Shown piece by piece: positions 18,580 through 30,556 of a stretch of 64,000 bases of DNA; positions within the stretch are counted from its first letter, which is position 1; the number at the start of each line of letters is the position of its first letter. Below the pieces are notes generated by a model that was not told the DNA's origin, did not search any database, and saw nothing but the letters and a program-made list of their open reading frames with translations. Source of the DNA: Enterobacter sp. ENT03. Its GTDB lineage: Bacteria > Pseudomonadota > Gammaproteobacteria > Enterobacterales > Enterobacteriaceae. The stretch covers positions 93,217-157,216 of the forward strand of contig NZ_JAHUXA010000011.1 of assembly GCF_019218745.1 (NCBI RefSeq), written 5' to 3'. Made by a program: the position numbers and the translations under genes.

Positions 18580-18618
18580 AAAAAAATGCCCGTCCGGCAG
18601 CACAGGCCGCCGGACGTG
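18580..18618 (-). terminator. Rho-independent terminator after ulaG
   Basis: Perfect 8-bp stem CGTCCGGC (18591-18598) / GCCGGACG (18609-18616), loop 10 bases; on the minus strand it is followed by GGCATTTTTTT. It closes the ulaG transcript before ulaR. Confidence 0.85.
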
Positions 18619-18631
18619 AAGCCTGTGGCGA

Positions 18632-19696
18632 TCACAGGAAGGATTTAAAGGGTAAATCAGGCTCGGTGGTAAAGCAGTCGTCAAAGCCGCGCGGGTAGTG
18701 GTATTCAAACTTGTCTTTATCCAGCGGCCAGGTGAATTTGCCGCCCACCTGCCAGATGAAAGGTTTGAAACCGTACTGCAGACGATCTTTTTTCATCTCC
18801 CACAGCACGCGCAGCTCCTGCGGATCCGCCTGGAAATTTGACCAAATATCATGATGGAACGGGATCACCACTTTCGCGTTCAGTGATTCCGCCATACGTA
18901 ACATGTCAACGCTGGTCATTTTGTCGGTGATACCGCGCGGATTTTCGCCGTACGAGCCGAGGGCCACGTCGATCTGATGATCATTGCCGTGCTTCGCATA
19001 ATAATTCGAGTAGTGTGAATCCCCGCTGTGGTAGAGCGAGCCGCCCGGCGTTTTAAACAGATAATTCACCGCGCGCTCGTCCATGCCGTCCGGCAGGATC
19101 CCGGCGGCTTTCTGATCCGCAGGCAGGGTGATCAGCGCCGTGCGATCAAACGCGTCAAGCGCATGGATCTCAGTGTCTTTTATCTTCACCACATCGCCCG
19201 GTTTGACGACGATGCAGCGCTCGCGCGGCACCCCCCAGCCCGTCCATAAATCGACGCAGGTCTGCGGGCCAATAAAGGGCACCGTCTCCGGGCAGTTTTG
19301 CATCACCGCCGCCGCCACGTTCACGTCGATATGATCGTTGTGATCGTGGGTGGCGAGCACCGCGTCGATCTGCCGAATGGCAAAGGGATCGAGCACAAAA
19401 GGCGTGGTGCGCAGATTCGGCTGAAGCTTTTTGACGCCTGCCATACGCTGCATCTGATGGCCGGTTTTCATCAGTGGATTGCCGTGGCTTTGTTTGCCGG
19501 TGCCGCACCAGAAATCGACGCAGAGGTTGGCGCCCCCTTCTGATTTCAGCCAGATGCCGGTACAGCCGAGCCACCACATGGCAAAGGTGCCTGGTGCGAC
19601 CTGCTCCTGCTCAATTTCTTCATTCAGCCAGCTTCCCCACTCCGGAAAGGTGCTGAGGATCCATGATTCACGGCTGATGCTCTCCACTTTACTCAT
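18632..19696 (-). CDS. ulaG: UlaG, L-ascorbate-6-phosphate lactonase
   Basis: 354 residues from ATG 19696, the position where E. coli UlaG starts ([20 protein letters not shown]) and with AGGAG 7 bases upstream; the frame extends further but without a better site. Metallo-beta-lactamase fold: [10 protein letters not shown] (about 131-140) is the metal motif, with more ligands in [10 protein letters not shown] and the late PFHHDIW. It hydrolyses the lactone of L-ascorbate-6-phosphate to 3-keto-L-gulonate-6-phosphate in the cytoplasm, the first step after PTS uptake. Divergent from ulaA. Confidence 0.96.
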   Translation of the reverse strand: MSKVESISRESWILSTFPEWGSWLNEEIEQEQVAPGTFAMWWLGCTGIWLKSEGGANLCVDFWCGTGKQSHGNPLMKTGHQMQRMAGVKKLQPNLRTTPFVLDPFAIRQIDAVLATHDHNDHIDVNVAAAVMQNCPETVPFIGPQTCVDLWTGWGVPRERCIVVKPGDVVKIKDTEIHALDAFDRTALITLPADQKAAGILPDGMDERAVNYLFKTPGGSLYHSGDSHYSNYYAKHGNDHQIDVALGSYGENPRGITDKMTSVDMLRMAESLNAKVVIPFHHDIWSNFQADPQELRVLWEMKKDRLQYGFKPFIWQVGGKFTWPLDKDKFEYHYPRGFDDCFTTEPDLPFKSFL

Positions 19697-19726
19697 TCTG
19701 TACTCCTCGCTTTTCATGTCAAATGT

Positions 19727-19741
19727 AATCAAATAGTGATT
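19727..19741. promoter_or_regulatory. Candidate UlaR operator near ulaG
   Basis: Inverted repeat AATCA-5-TGATT sharing the ATCA/TGAT core of the larger repeat on the ulaA side. It begins 31 bases upstream of the ulaG start. Confidence 0.55.
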
Positions 19742-19940
19742 GTTATTGATTCATGTTGTCACGCTTTTTTCAGCAATGCAACGAGATGATTTGCAGTATT
19801 TATGCGAGGAACGTTCTGATTTTGTGATTTTAACGCGCTGAAAACACGGGGTGTATTTTTATATCTCTCTGTAAATAGTATTAATTTTAGTTGTGAGTGA
19901 ATGGGCTTTGTCGTGGTGTGGAAATAATTTGCGCAGCGCA

Positions 19941-19981
19941 TCACAAATAATCAAATTCAATCTTTTGGTGATTATTTGTGA
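19941..19981. promoter_or_regulatory. Candidate UlaR operator near ulaA
   Basis: A perfect 13-bp inverted repeat, TCACAAATAATCA (19941-19953) and TGATTATTTGTGA (19969-19981), with a 15-base spacer. It ends about 63 bases before the ulaA start and fits a DeoR-family operator. Confidence 0.7.
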
Positions 19982-21439
<1,458 letters not shown>

Positions 21440-21455
21440 TAAAAGGAGTTACGTA

Positions 21456-21761
21456 ATGACTGTACGAATTCTGGCGGTATGCGGTAACGGGCAGGGCAGT
21501 TCCATGATCATGAAAATGAAAGTGGATCAGTTCCTGACGCAACAGGGCGTGGATCACAGTGTGAACAGCTGCGCCGTGGGCGAATACAAAAGCGAGCTGA
21601 ACGGTGCCGATGTGATTATTGCGTCCACCCACATTGCCGGTGAAATCACCGTCAGCGGCAATAAATACGTGGTCGGCGTGCGCAACATGCTGTCGCCGGC
21701 TGATTTTGGACCAAAGCTGATGGAAGTGATTGCCGCGCATTTTCCTCAGGATATGAAGTAA
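21456..21761 (+). CDS. ulaB: UlaB, ascorbate-specific PTS EIIB component
   Basis: 101 residues from ATG 21456, 16 bases after ulaA, with AAGGAG upstream. The phosphorylated Cys9 sits in [10 protein letters not shown], the EIIB P-loop typical of the family. It takes phosphate from UlaC and passes it to ascorbate in UlaA. The length equals the E. coli protein (101). Confidence 0.95.
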   Translation: MTVRILAVCGNGQGSSMIMKMKVDQFLTQQGVDHSVNSCAVGEYKSELNGADVIIASTHIAGEITVSGNKYVVGVRNMLSPADFGPKLMEVIAAHFPQDMK

Positions 21762-21770
21762 GGGTGCTCA

Positions 21771-22238
21771 ATGAAATTACGTGATTCGCTGGTGGAAAAT
21801 AACTCGATTCGCTTGCAGGTCGAGGCCAGCACCTGGCAGGAGGCGGTGAAAATCGGCGTCGATCTGCTGGTCGACGCTGATGTGGTAGAGCCGCGCTATT
21901 ACCAGGCGATCCTCGACGGCGTGGCGCAGTATGGCCCTTATTTTGTTATCGCTCCCGGCCTGGCCATGCCCCATGGCCGCCCGGATGAGGGCGTCAAACG
22001 CACCGGATTCTCCCTGATAACGCTGAAAACCCCGCTGTCGTTTAACCACGAGGATAACGATCTGGTGGATATTCTCATCACCATGGCGGCGGTAGACGCT
22101 AACACCCATCAGGAAGTGGGCATCATGCAGATCGTCAACCTGTTTGACGACGAAGCCAATTTTGATCGCTTACGCGCCTGCCGCACTGCGCAGGACGTGC
22201 TGGATCTTATCGATTACGCCAATGCGGCGGCTGTTTAA
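21771..22238 (+). CDS. ulaC: UlaC, ascorbate-specific PTS EIIA component
   Basis: 155 residues of the PTS EIIA type-2 (mannitol/fructose-like) fold. The phosphoryl-accepting His68 lies in [12 protein letters not shown]. It receives phosphate from HPr and donates it to UlaB. Start ATG 21771, nine bases after ulaB. Confidence 0.95.
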   Translation: MKLRDSLVENNSIRLQVEASTWQEAVKIGVDLLVDADVVEPRYYQAILDGVAQYGPYFVIAPGLAMPHGRPDEGVKRTGFSLITLKTPLSFNHEDNDLVDILITMAAVDANTHQEVGIMQIVNLFDDEANFDRLRACRTAQDVLDLIDYANAAAV

Positions 22239-22250
22239 GAGGGACTTACC

Positions 22251-22901
22251 ATGGCATTACCAATGTTGCAGGTGGCGCTGGATAACCAGACGCTTTCCCA
22301 CGCGTATGAGACCACCCGTCTGATTGCTGAAGAGGTGGATATTATTGAAGTCGGCACCATCCTGTGCGTGGGCGAAGGCGTGCGCGCGGTTCGCGATCTG
22401 AAAGCACTCTATCCGCATAAAATCGTGCTGGCGGACGCCAAAATTGCCGACGCCGGGAAAATCCTCTCGCGCATGTGTTTCGAGGCAAACGCCGACTGGG
22501 TGACGGTGATCTGCTGTGCGGATCTGAACACCGCCAAAGGCGCGCTGGAAGTGGCCCAGGAGTTCAACGGCGATGTGCAGATTGAACTGACGGGTTACTG
22601 GACCTGGGAGCAGGCGCAGGGCTGGCGTGATGCCGGGATCGGGCAGGTTGTTTATCATCGCAGCCGTGATGCGCAGGCGGCAGGTGTGGCGTGGGGCGAG
22701 TCGGACATTACCGCCATCAGGCGTCTGGCGGATATGGGCTTTAAGGTGACGGTTACTGGCGGGCTGGCGCTGGAAGATCTGCCGCTGTTTCAGGGCATTC
22801 CCATCCATGTGTTTATCGCCGGGCGCAGTATCCGTGACGCTGCCTCGCCGGTGGAAGCTGCCCGGCAGTTCAAGCGTACCATCGCGCAGCTGTGGGGCTA
22901 A
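22251..22901 (+). CDS. ulaD: UlaD, 3-keto-L-gulonate-6-phosphate decarboxylase
   Basis: 216 residues of the orotidine-phosphate-decarboxylase suprafamily (beta/alpha barrel). The catalytic/metal set is visible: Asp11 (VALDNQ), Glu33, and the DxKxxD motif Asp62-Lys64-Asp67 ([11 protein letters not shown]). It converts 3-keto-L-gulonate-6-phosphate to L-xylulose-5-phosphate and CO2 with Mg2+. Start ATG 22251. Confidence 0.96.
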   Translation: MALPMLQVALDNQTLSHAYETTRLIAEEVDIIEVGTILCVGEGVRAVRDLKALYPHKIVLADAKIADAGKILSRMCFEANADWVTVICCADLNTAKGALEVAQEFNGDVQIELTGYWTWEQAQGWRDAGIGQVVYHRSRDAQAAGVAWGESDITAIRRLADMGFKVTVTGGLALEDLPLFQGIPIHVFIAGRSIRDAASPVEAARQFKRTIAQLWG

Positions 22902-22910
22902 GGAGCGGCT

Positions 22911-23765
22911 ATGTTGTCGAAACAGGTGCCGCTTGGCATCTATGAAAAAGCACTCCCCGCCGGGGAGTGCTGGGTTGAGCGCCTTCAGCGCGCCAGAACG
23001 CTGGGGTTTGATTTTGTCGAAATGTCAGTAGATGAAACCGATGTCCGCCTTTCGCGCCTCGACTGGAGCCGCGAGCAGCGGCTGGCGCTGGTCAATGCCA
23101 TTGCCGAAACCGGCGTGCGGGTGCCGTCCATGTGCCTGAGCGCGCACCGTCGCTTTCCGCTCGGCAGTGAAGATGACCACGTGCGCCAGCACGGGCTTGA
23201 GATCATGCGTAAGGCGATCCGGTTCGCGCAGGACGTCGGTATTCGTGTGATCCAGCTGGCGGGTTACGACGTCTATTACCAGCAGGCGAGCGATGAAACG
23301 CGCCGCCGCTTTCGCGACGGGCTGAAAGAGAGCGTGGTGATGGCGAGCCGCGCCCAGGTGACGCTGGCGATGGAGATCATGGACTACCCGCTAATGAACT
23401 CCATCAGCAAAGCGCTGGGCTACGCGCATTACCTCAATAACCCCTGGTTCCAGCTCTACCCGGACATCGGCAACCTGTCGGCCTGGGATAACGACGTGCA
23501 GATGGAATTGCAGGCCGGGATCGGTCATATCGTCGCGGTACACGTCAAAGATACCCGTCCGGGTGAGTTTAAAAATGTCCCCTTTGGCGAAGGCGTGGTG
23601 GATTTTGAACGTTGCTTCGACACCCTCAGAAAGAGCGGCTATTGCGGGCCGTATCTGATTGAAATGTGGAGCGAAACAGCGGCAGATCCGGCAGCCGAGG
23701 TGACGAAGGCGCGGGACTGGGTACGTGAACGCATGGCGCGGGCCGGTTTACAGGAGGCGGGATAA
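22911..23765 (+). CDS. ulaE: UlaE, L-xylulose-5-phosphate 3-epimerase
   Basis: 284 residues, xylose-isomerase-like TIM barrel. Recognisable: [42 protein letters not shown] (metal Glu), DIGNLSAW (Asp), [22 protein letters not shown] and YLIEMWSE (Glu). It epimerises L-xylulose-5-phosphate to L-ribulose-5-phosphate. Start ATG 22911 with AAGGAG in front. Its stop shares one base with the ulaF start (TAATG). Confidence 0.95.
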   Translation: MLSKQVPLGIYEKALPAGECWVERLQRARTLGFDFVEMSVDETDVRLSRLDWSREQRLALVNAIAETGVRVPSMCLSAHRRFPLGSEDDHVRQHGLEIMRKAIRFAQDVGIRVIQLAGYDVYYQQASDETRRRFRDGLKESVVMASRAQVTLAMEIMDYPLMNSISKALGYAHYLNNPWFQLYPDIGNLSAWDNDVQMELQAGIGHIVAVHVKDTRPGEFKNVPFGEGVVDFERCFDTLRKSGYCGPYLIEMWSETAADPAAEVTKARDWVRERMARAGLQEAG

Positions 23766-24451
23766 TGGAGCAACTCAAACAGCAGGTGTATGACGCCAAT
23801 ATGGCGCTGCCGCGTTACGGGCTGGTGACGTTTACCTGGGGCAACGTCAGCGCCATCGATCGCGAGCGCGGCTGGGTGGCGATCAAACCGAGCGGCGTAG
23901 CGTATGAAACCATGACGCCCGACGATATGGTGATTGTTGACCTCACCGGCGCGGTGCTGCACGGCCATCTGCGTCCCTCCTCGGATACCGCCACGCATCT
24001 GGCGCTGTATCGCCGTTATCCTGCGCTTGGTGGCGTGGTGCATACCCACTCAACCCACGCGACAGCCTGGGCGCAGGCCGGACGAGCGATCCCGGCGCTG
24101 GGCACGACCCACGCGGATTATTTCGCCGGTGATATTCCCTGCACCCGCGCGTTAACCGAACAGGAAGTGCGGGACGACTATGAGCTGAACACCGGCAAGG
24201 TCATCATTGAAACCCTGGGGGACGCCGATCCGCTGCACAGGCCGGGGATGGTGGTGTATCAGCACGGGCCTTTTGCCTGGGGTAAAGACGCCGGAGACGC
24301 GGTGCATAATGCGGTGGTGATGGAGGAAGTCGCGCGTATGGCGTGGATTTCCTGCGGCATTAACCCGCAGTTAAAACCCATTGATGGCTATCTGCTAGAG
24401 AAGCATTTTCTGCGCAAGCACGGCCCTGATGCCTATTATGGGCAGCAGTAA
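23765..24451 (+). CDS. ulaF: UlaF, L-ribulose-5-phosphate 4-epimerase
   Basis: 228 residues, class II aldolase/AraD family. Zinc ligands are in [12 protein letters not shown] (His95, His97) and in the later YQHGPFAWG (His171 region). It converts L-ribulose-5-phosphate to D-xylulose-5-phosphate, which enters the pentose phosphate pathway. It overlaps ulaE by one base. It is a paralogue of araD and sgbE; the operon context fixes it as ulaF. No clear terminator follows. Confidence 0.95.
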   Translation: MEQLKQQVYDANMALPRYGLVTFTWGNVSAIDRERGWVAIKPSGVAYETMTPDDMVIVDLTGAVLHGHLRPSSDTATHLALYRRYPALGGVVHTHSTHATAWAQAGRAIPALGTTHADYFAGDIPCTRALTEQEVRDDYELNTGKVIIETLGDADPLHRPGMVVYQHGPFAWGKDAGDAVHNAVVMEEVARMAWISCGINPQLKPIDGYLLEKHFLRKHGPDAYYGQQ

Positions 24452-24502
24452 ATAGCGCGTAGACCCGTTTTGCGCGGTATGCGAATTATTTGTGCAATTC
24501 GC

Positions 24503-24531
24503 TTGAGTTCGATGGGCGTCGCAAGTATGAT
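24503..24531 (+). promoter_or_regulatory. Sigma-70 promoter of the rpsF operon
   Basis: TTGAGT (24503-24508), 17-base spacer, TATGAT (24526-24531). A strong match with ideal spacing, about 100 bases upstream of rpsF. Confidence 0.75.
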
Positions 24532-24545
24532 TACGCGTCAATTTT

Positions 24546-24592
24546 TCAGCCGCCTTTCAAACACGTTCCTTGCTTCCATGGGCCGCGGCTGA
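24546..24592 (+). promoter_or_regulatory. rpsF leader hairpin, candidate S6:S18 autoregulatory element
   Basis: TCAGCCGC (24546-24553) pairs perfectly with GCGGCTGA (24585-24592) in the 5' leader, enclosing a region with a GCCG box just before the 3' arm. Bacterial rpsF leaders carry a conserved structure bound by the S6:S18 complex at a CCG element, and this hairpin fits that position. Pairing is seen; regulation is inferred. Confidence 0.5.
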
Positions 24593-24613
24593 CCCTGACA
24601 GGAGGCTGAATAA

Positions 24614-25027
<414 letters not shown>

Positions 25028-25033
25028 TTTCTG

Positions 25034-25580
<547 letters not shown>

Positions 25581-25609
25581 TCGGTCACGGTCCATTAATA
25601 CGACTTTGA

Positions 25610-26071
<462 letters not shown>

Positions 26072-26097
26072 TCTGCAACCCACGTTTTGATAACAAC

Positions 26098-26130
26098 GAA
26101 ACGCCGGCCTTGTGCCGGCGTTTTGCTTTT
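26098..26130 (+). terminator. Rho-independent terminator after rplI
   Basis: AACGCCGGC (26100-26108) pairs with GCCGGCGTT (26114-26122), five-base loop, followed by TTGCTTTT. It ends the rpsF operon. Confidence 0.88.
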
Positions 26131-26192
26131 CTGCCTTCCACGCACCTGACACTTTTCTGACTGGCTATTGCTTTACCTTTTCGCGATAATAG

Positions 26193-26217
26193 AAAAATAA
26201 AACGTTATTTTATTTTT
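26193..26217. promoter_or_regulatory. 10-bp AT-only inverted repeat before the DMT transporter gene
   Basis: AAAAATAAAA (26193-26202), CGTTA, TTTTATTTTT (26208-26217), a perfect inverted repeat ending 9 bases before ATG 26227. It occupies the place where a promoter end or ribosome site would be. It could be a repressor operator or a leader hairpin; no strong ribosome site other than TTGGTAAAG is visible. Confidence 0.5.
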
Positions 26218-26226
26218 TGGTAAAGC

Positions 26227-27162
26227 ATGGATACAAACCACCAGACACCTCTGTTTGCCCGCAAAAACGTCGTCTATATGGGGGCCGCGCTCTGCTGCCT
26301 GCTGTGGGGTAGCGCCTATCCGGCGATTAAGAGCGGCTACGAGATTTTTCAGATCGCCACCGATGATATTCCATCAAAAATCGTCTTTGCTGGTTATCGC
26401 TTCCTGTTTGCCGGGCTGTTGCTGCTGCTGTTCGCCATGATGCAGCGTAAACCCATTGCCCGCCTCAGTGGTCGCCAGTACGGCCAGCTCGCCGTGCTTG
26501 GCCTGACGCAAACCTCTTTGCAGTACATCTTCTTTTATATCGGGCTGGCGTTCACCACAGGCGTGAAAGGCTCGATCATGAACGCCACCGGCACCTTTTT
26601 CAGTGTGCTGCTGGCGCATTTCATCTATCAGAATGACAAACTGAGCTACAACAAAACGCTGGGCTGCGTGCTGGGCTTTGCCGGGGTGATGGTGGTTAAC
26701 TTCAACAGCGGCATGGACTTTAGCTTCACGCTGCTGGGTGACGGCTCGGTGGTGCTGGCGGCGTTTATTCTTTCGGCGGCTACGCTGTACGGCAAACGTA
26801 TCTCGCAAACAGTGGATCCGACGGTCATGACCGGCTATCAGTTGGGAATGGGCGGGCTGGCGCTGGTGGTGGGCGGCTATCTGTCGGGCGGCTCGCTCAC
26901 CGTACATGGATTTTCTTCAGTAGCCATTCTGGGCTATCTGACGCTGCTGTCATCGGTGGCCTTTGCGCTGTGGAGTATTCTGCTGAAGTACAACCGCGTG
27001 GGCATGATCGCGCCGTTTAACTTCCTGATCCCGGTGTCGGGCGCGGTGCTGTCGTCGATTTTCTTAGGCGAGAACATTCTCGAATGGAAATATGCGGTGG
27101 CGCTGGTGCTGGTCTGCTCGGGCATCTGGTGGGTGAATAAAGTAAAACAGGGGAACGCCTGA
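26227..27162 (+). CDS. EamA/DMT-family transporter
   Basis: 311 residues with ten hydrophobic segments in two EamA repeats (about 15-150 and 170-305). Typical sequences are LLWGSAYPAIKSGYE near the N-terminus and ILLKYNRVGMIAPFNFLIPVSGAVLSSIFLGE in the second half. Such proteins move amino acids, metabolites or drugs across the inner membrane; the substrate cannot be read from sequence. It occupies the spot between rplI and ytfB where I recall different genes in K-12. A strong AT-only inverted repeat lies just upstream. Confidence 0.85.
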   Translation: MDTNHQTPLFARKNVVYMGAALCCLLWGSAYPAIKSGYEIFQIATDDIPSKIVFAGYRFLFAGLLLLLFAMMQRKPIARLSGRQYGQLAVLGLTQTSLQYIFFYIGLAFTTGVKGSIMNATGTFFSVLLAHFIYQNDKLSYNKTLGCVLGFAGVMVVNFNSGMDFSFTLLGDGSVVLAAFILSAATLYGKRISQTVDPTVMTGYQLGMGGLALVVGGYLSGGSLTVHGFSSVAILGYLTLLSSVAFALWSILLKYNRVGMIAPFNFLIPVSGAVLSSIFLGENILEWKYAVALVLVCSGIWWVNKVKQGNA

Positions 27163-27172
27163 CGTTCCCCGC
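27148..27172 (-). terminator. Hairpin shared by the ends of the DMT gene and ytfB
   Basis: GGGGAACG (27150-27157) pairs with CGTTCCCC (27163-27170), overlapping the DMT stop codon. On the minus strand the tail is TGTTTTACTTTATT, so it better suits ytfB; on the plus strand there is no T run. Confidence 0.6.
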
Positions 27173-27184
27173 TGTGAGTGGCGA

Positions 27185-27835
27185 TTAGCGTGCGCGGATA
27201 AAGCTGCCATCCGTCTGACGGGTAAACAGCACCTGCTGGTCGCCGCTGGTTTCAATCGTCAGCCCGGTGACCACGCCGTTAGCGTTCTGACGGATCTTCA
27301 CAATCTGCCCGGTTTGCAGATTGCTGAGCGGTTTACCGTTGCCTTCCACCTGCGCCATCGCATAGACATCCGTCGGTGGTAAATTATGGTCGCGGAACAG
27401 CTGCGCCAGCGTTTTGCCCGGCTCGACGCGATAAGTGCGCCACTGCTGCTCAATGCCGGTCGGCTCCTGCAACGGGGCGCTATTCTGCGTAGTCTGCGGC
27501 TGCTCCTGTTCCTGCTCCTGAATCGGCTCAGGCGTGATGGGTGCCACCTGGCCGTCATTTTGTGGCGGCGATGATACCAGCGGCGGCTGTTCAGGCTGTG
27601 CGGATTGCATCTGTTGCGATTGGGACTGTGACTGCAGGTCGAGCTGCGCATCGCGCGTGGCCGACGGCGCATCGTTGTTGTCAGTAGTCGGCAGCAAGAA
27701 TCCAATGACGATCAGCGCAGCGGCAAAAATAATGCCACGGCGATGACCCGGCGGGAGCGGATCCATGATGCGCACGTTGTCCGGCGCGTGCCAGATCCTC
27801 GCCAGGGTTGGTTTCAGTTCAAATCGCCCGGGCAT
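27185..27835 (-). CDS. ytfB: YtfB (OapA-like) cell-envelope/division protein
   Basis: 216 residues. A short cytoplasmic N-terminus (OapA N-terminal motif around PPGHRRGI, residues 28-35), one membrane helix (about 36-50), a Gln/Pro-rich linker (about 60-130), and a C-terminal OapA/LysM-like domain (RVEPGKTLAQLFRDHNLPPTDVYAMAQVEGNG...). E. coli YtfB localises to the septum and affects cell division when overproduced; the OapA domain binds glycans. A typical length for YtfB (about 212). Confidence 0.9.
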   Translation of the reverse strand: MPGRFELKPTLARIWHAPDNVRIMDPLPPGHRRGIIFAAALIVIGFLLPTTDNNDAPSATRDAQLDLQSQSQSQQMQSAQPEQPPLVSSPPQNDGQVAPITPEPIQEQEQEQPQTTQNSAPLQEPTGIEQQWRTYRVEPGKTLAQLFRDHNLPPTDVYAMAQVEGNGKPLSNLQTGQIVKIRQNANGVVTGLTIETSGDQQVLFTRQTDGSFIRAR

Positions 27836-28067
27836 GGCTATCCTCCTGCTCCGCGTCGTTAGTATCCTGTGTCACTGAGTATAGATGGGTAACTGCCTGA
27901 TGAGCGTGGCAAACCGGTCTTTCGTGACATCTGTTCGGGAATAATCTTACGGCGACCATTGTTTCTTTTTCCCTGCGATTTGTCATCAATCACCGCGACA
28001 AAGTTTTACCCGTCGCAGCCTGACTGCTATGCTGCCCGCTACTTTAAATGCGATGAAAGGAAAACCC

Positions 28068-28688
28068 ATGACAACCCCGACTTTTGACACTATCGAAGCG
28101 CAGGCAAGCTACGGCATTGGCTTGCAGGTAGGGCAGCAACTAAGCGAGTCTGGCCTGCAGGGGCTGTTACCGGAAGCACTGGTAGCGGGCATTGCCGATG
28201 CGCTGGCAGGCACTCAGCCGGCAGTGCCGGTCGATGTGGTTCACCGCGCCCTGCGTGAAATCCACGAACGCGCTGATGCAGTACGTCGCGAGCGCTTCGA
28301 AGCGATGGCGTCTGAAGGCGTGAAGTATCTGGACGAAAACCGTGAAAAAGACGGCGTGAACAGCACCGAATCCGGTCTGCAGTTCCGTGTACTGACGCAG
28401 GGCGAAGGCGCGATCCCGGCCCGTACTGACCGTGTGCGTGTGCATTACACCGGTAAACTGATCGACGGCACCGTGTTTGACAGCTCCGTGGCTCGCGGCG
28501 AACCGGCTGAATTCCCGGTTAACGGCGTGATCCCAGGCTGGATCGAAGCGCTGACCCTGATGCCGGTTGGCTCGAAGTGGGAACTGACCATTCCGCAGAA
28601 CCTGGCGTACGGTGAGCGTGGCGCAGGCGCGTCTATTCCGCCGTTCAGCACGCTGGTCTTCGAAGTGGAATTGCTGGAAATCCTGTAA
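28068..28688 (+). CDS. fklB: FklB, FKBP-type peptidyl-prolyl isomerase (FKBP22)
   Basis: 206 residues from ATG 28068 ([24 protein letters not shown]), the E. coli start; the frame extends to 28029 but AAAGGAAA lies just before 28068. An N-terminal dimerisation domain (1-90) precedes the FKBP domain (about 115-206) with [28 protein letters not shown] and [22 protein letters not shown]. It catalyses proline cis-trans isomerisation; it is a cytoplasmic dimer. Confidence 0.96.
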   Translation: MTTPTFDTIEAQASYGIGLQVGQQLSESGLQGLLPEALVAGIADALAGTQPAVPVDVVHRALREIHERADAVRRERFEAMASEGVKYLDENREKDGVNSTESGLQFRVLTQGEGAIPARTDRVRVHYTGKLIDGTVFDSSVARGEPAEFPVNGVIPGWIEALTLMPVGSKWELTIPQNLAYGERGAGASIPPFSTLVFEVELLEIL

Positions 28689-29004
28689 TTCCCCTCCAAC
28701 GATCCCTCTCCCTTAACGGGGAGGGGGCGTCGTTTCTGTGCACATATGCCATTCTTTGGTTCAGAGTCGATATTTAATCTTGCAAATGCATTTGTTGCGT
28801 GTATTTTTGTGACCTAATTCGCACAGACGAAGTGATATAACACTCAGTTTAAACATAAATTTAACATCTCATTTAAATCACAGTATTCATCCCGCCGATT
28901 CTTACCTACTATCGATGAGTCAAAAATCCAGGCATTGTCACGCACGTGACACCATGAAAGGCCAGAAGAGCCTCAACAACACAGACAGGTACAGGAAAAA
29001 ATAC
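28689..29004. promoter_or_regulatory. fklB-cycA intergenic region
   Basis: 316 bases. The first 45 hold a CCCTCTCCC-TTAAC-GGGGAGG hairpin that may end fklB transcription. The middle (28760-28900) is AT-rich and should hold the cycA promoter. The last 90 bases are the cycA leader, in E. coli a target of the GcvB small RNA. No precise promoter could be placed. Confidence 0.5.
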
Positions 29005-30432
29005 ATGGTAGATCAAACGAAGGTCGCCGCTGACCAGCAGGCTGCTGACCAGCAGGCTCCGGCTGAACAGTCGCTACGGCGCAATCTCACCAACCGTCAT
29101 ATCCAGCTTATTGCCATCGGCGGTGCTATCGGCACCGGCCTGTTTATGGGCTCAGGAAAAACCATCAGTCTTGCCGGCCCGTCGATCATATTCGTCTATA
29201 TGATCATCGGCTTTATGCTGTTTTTCGTGATGCGCGCCATGGGCGAGCTGCTGCTGTCGAATCTGGAATATAAGTCGTTCAGCGATTTCGCCGCCGACTT
29301 ACTGGGGCCGTGGGCGGGCTATTTCACCGGCTGGACCTACTGGTTTTGTTGGGTAGTGACCGGCATGGCCGACGTGGTGGCGATCACGTCCTATGCGCAA
29401 TTCTGGTTCCCCAACTTATCCGACTGGGTGGCTTCGCTGGCGGTGATCCTGCTGTTGCTGAGCCTTAACCTCGCGACGGTGAAGATGTTTGGCGAAATGG
29501 AATTCTGGTTCGCGATGATCAAGATTGTCGCCATTGTCGGGCTGGTCGTGGTGGGCCTGGTGATGGTGCTGACCGAATTTACCTCGCCGAGCGGCGTGCA
29601 GGCCTCTTTCGCGCATCTGTGGAATGACGGCGGCTGGTTCCCGAAAGGCATCAGTGGTTTCTTTGCCGGTTTCCAGATCGCGGTGTTTGCCTTCGTGGGG
29701 ATTGAGCTGGTCGGCACGACCGCCGCAGAAACCAAAGACCCGGAAAAATCCCTGCCGCGCGCCATTAACTCTATTCCGATCCGCATCATCATGTTCTACG
29801 TGTTTGCGCTGATCATTATTATGTCGGTGACGCCGTGGAGCTCAGTGGTGGCGGATAAGAGCCCGTTCGTGGAGCTGTTTATCCTCGTCGGTTTACCGGC
29901 GGCAGCGAGCATTATCAACTTTGTGGTGCTGACCTCAGCCGCATCGTCGGCGAACAGCGGCGTATTCTCCACCAGCCGTATGTTGTTCGGTCTGGCGCAA
30001 GACGGGGCCGCGCCGAAAAGCTTCGGTAAGCTGTCAAAACGCGCGGTACCGGCGACGGGCCTGACCTTCTCCTGCATCTGTTTGCTGGGCGGCGTGGTGA
30101 TGCTCTACGTCAATCCAAGCGTGATCTCGGCGTTCACCATGATCACCACGGTGTCAGCGATCCTCTTCATGTTCGTGTGGACCATTATTCTTTGCTCGTA
30201 TCTGGTCTACCGCAAACAGCGTCCCCATCTGCATGAAAAGTCGATTTATAAGATGCCGCTGGGCAAGGTGATGTGCTGGGTATGTATGGCGTTCTTCGCC
30301 TTTGTACTGGTATTGCTGACGCTGGAAGAAGATACCCGCCAGGCGCTGCTCGTCACGCCGCTGTGGTTTATTGTGCTGGGTGCGTTCTGGTTCTTAGTGG
30401 GTAAGAAGCGTATGGCACGTATGCGCCAATAG
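29005..30432 (+). CDS. cycA: CycA, D-serine/D-alanine/glycine transporter
   Basis: 475 residues from ATG 29005 (MVDQTKVAADQQ...), matching the E. coli start; the frame runs upstream to 28915 but AGGAAA is placed for 29005. Twelve-helix amino acid-polyamine-organocation permease: GGAIGTGLFMGSGKTISLAGP is the TM1 substrate loop, and GISGFFAGFQIAVFAFVGIELVGTTAAETKDPEKSLPRAI the TM6 region. It imports glycine, D-Ala, D-Ser and D-cycloserine with protons. The N-terminal tail is lengthened by an exact 15-base tandem duplication at 29029-29058. Confidence 0.96.
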   Translation: MVDQTKVAADQQAADQQAPAEQSLRRNLTNRHIQLIAIGGAIGTGLFMGSGKTISLAGPSIIFVYMIIGFMLFFVMRAMGELLLSNLEYKSFSDFAADLLGPWAGYFTGWTYWFCWVVTGMADVVAITSYAQFWFPNLSDWVASLAVILLLLSLNLATVKMFGEMEFWFAMIKIVAIVGLVVVGLVMVLTEFTSPSGVQASFAHLWNDGGWFPKGISGFFAGFQIAVFAFVGIELVGTTAAETKDPEKSLPRAINSIPIRIIMFYVFALIIIMSVTPWSSVVADKSPFVELFILVGLPAAASIINFVVLTSAASSANSGVFSTSRMLFGLAQDGAAPKSFGKLSKRAVPATGLTFSCICLLGGVVMLYVNPSVISAFTMITTVSAILFMFVWTIILCSYLVYRKQRPHLHEKSIYKMPLGKVMCWVCMAFFAFVLVLLTLEEDTRQALLVTPLWFIVLGAFWFLVGKKRMARMRQ

Positions 30433-30439
30433 TCGCCTG

Positions 30440-30550
30440 TAATGCCGGATGGCACTGTGCTTATCCGGCCTACACCGTAATCCTGCGCGGTGCTGCTGCG
30501 CTTATCCGGTCTGCAAAATGTAGGCCCGGTAAGCGTAGCGCCTCCGGGCA
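30440..30550. repeat. REP/BIME cluster between cycA and ytfE
   Basis: At least two REP hairpins of the GCCGGAT...ATCCGGC and GGCCCGGTAAGCGTAGCGCCTCCGGGC types, in opposite orientation, between the convergent ends of cycA and ytfE. They likely act as transcript-end or gyrase-binding REP elements. Confidence 0.8.
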
Positions 30551-30556
30551 ACGGGA

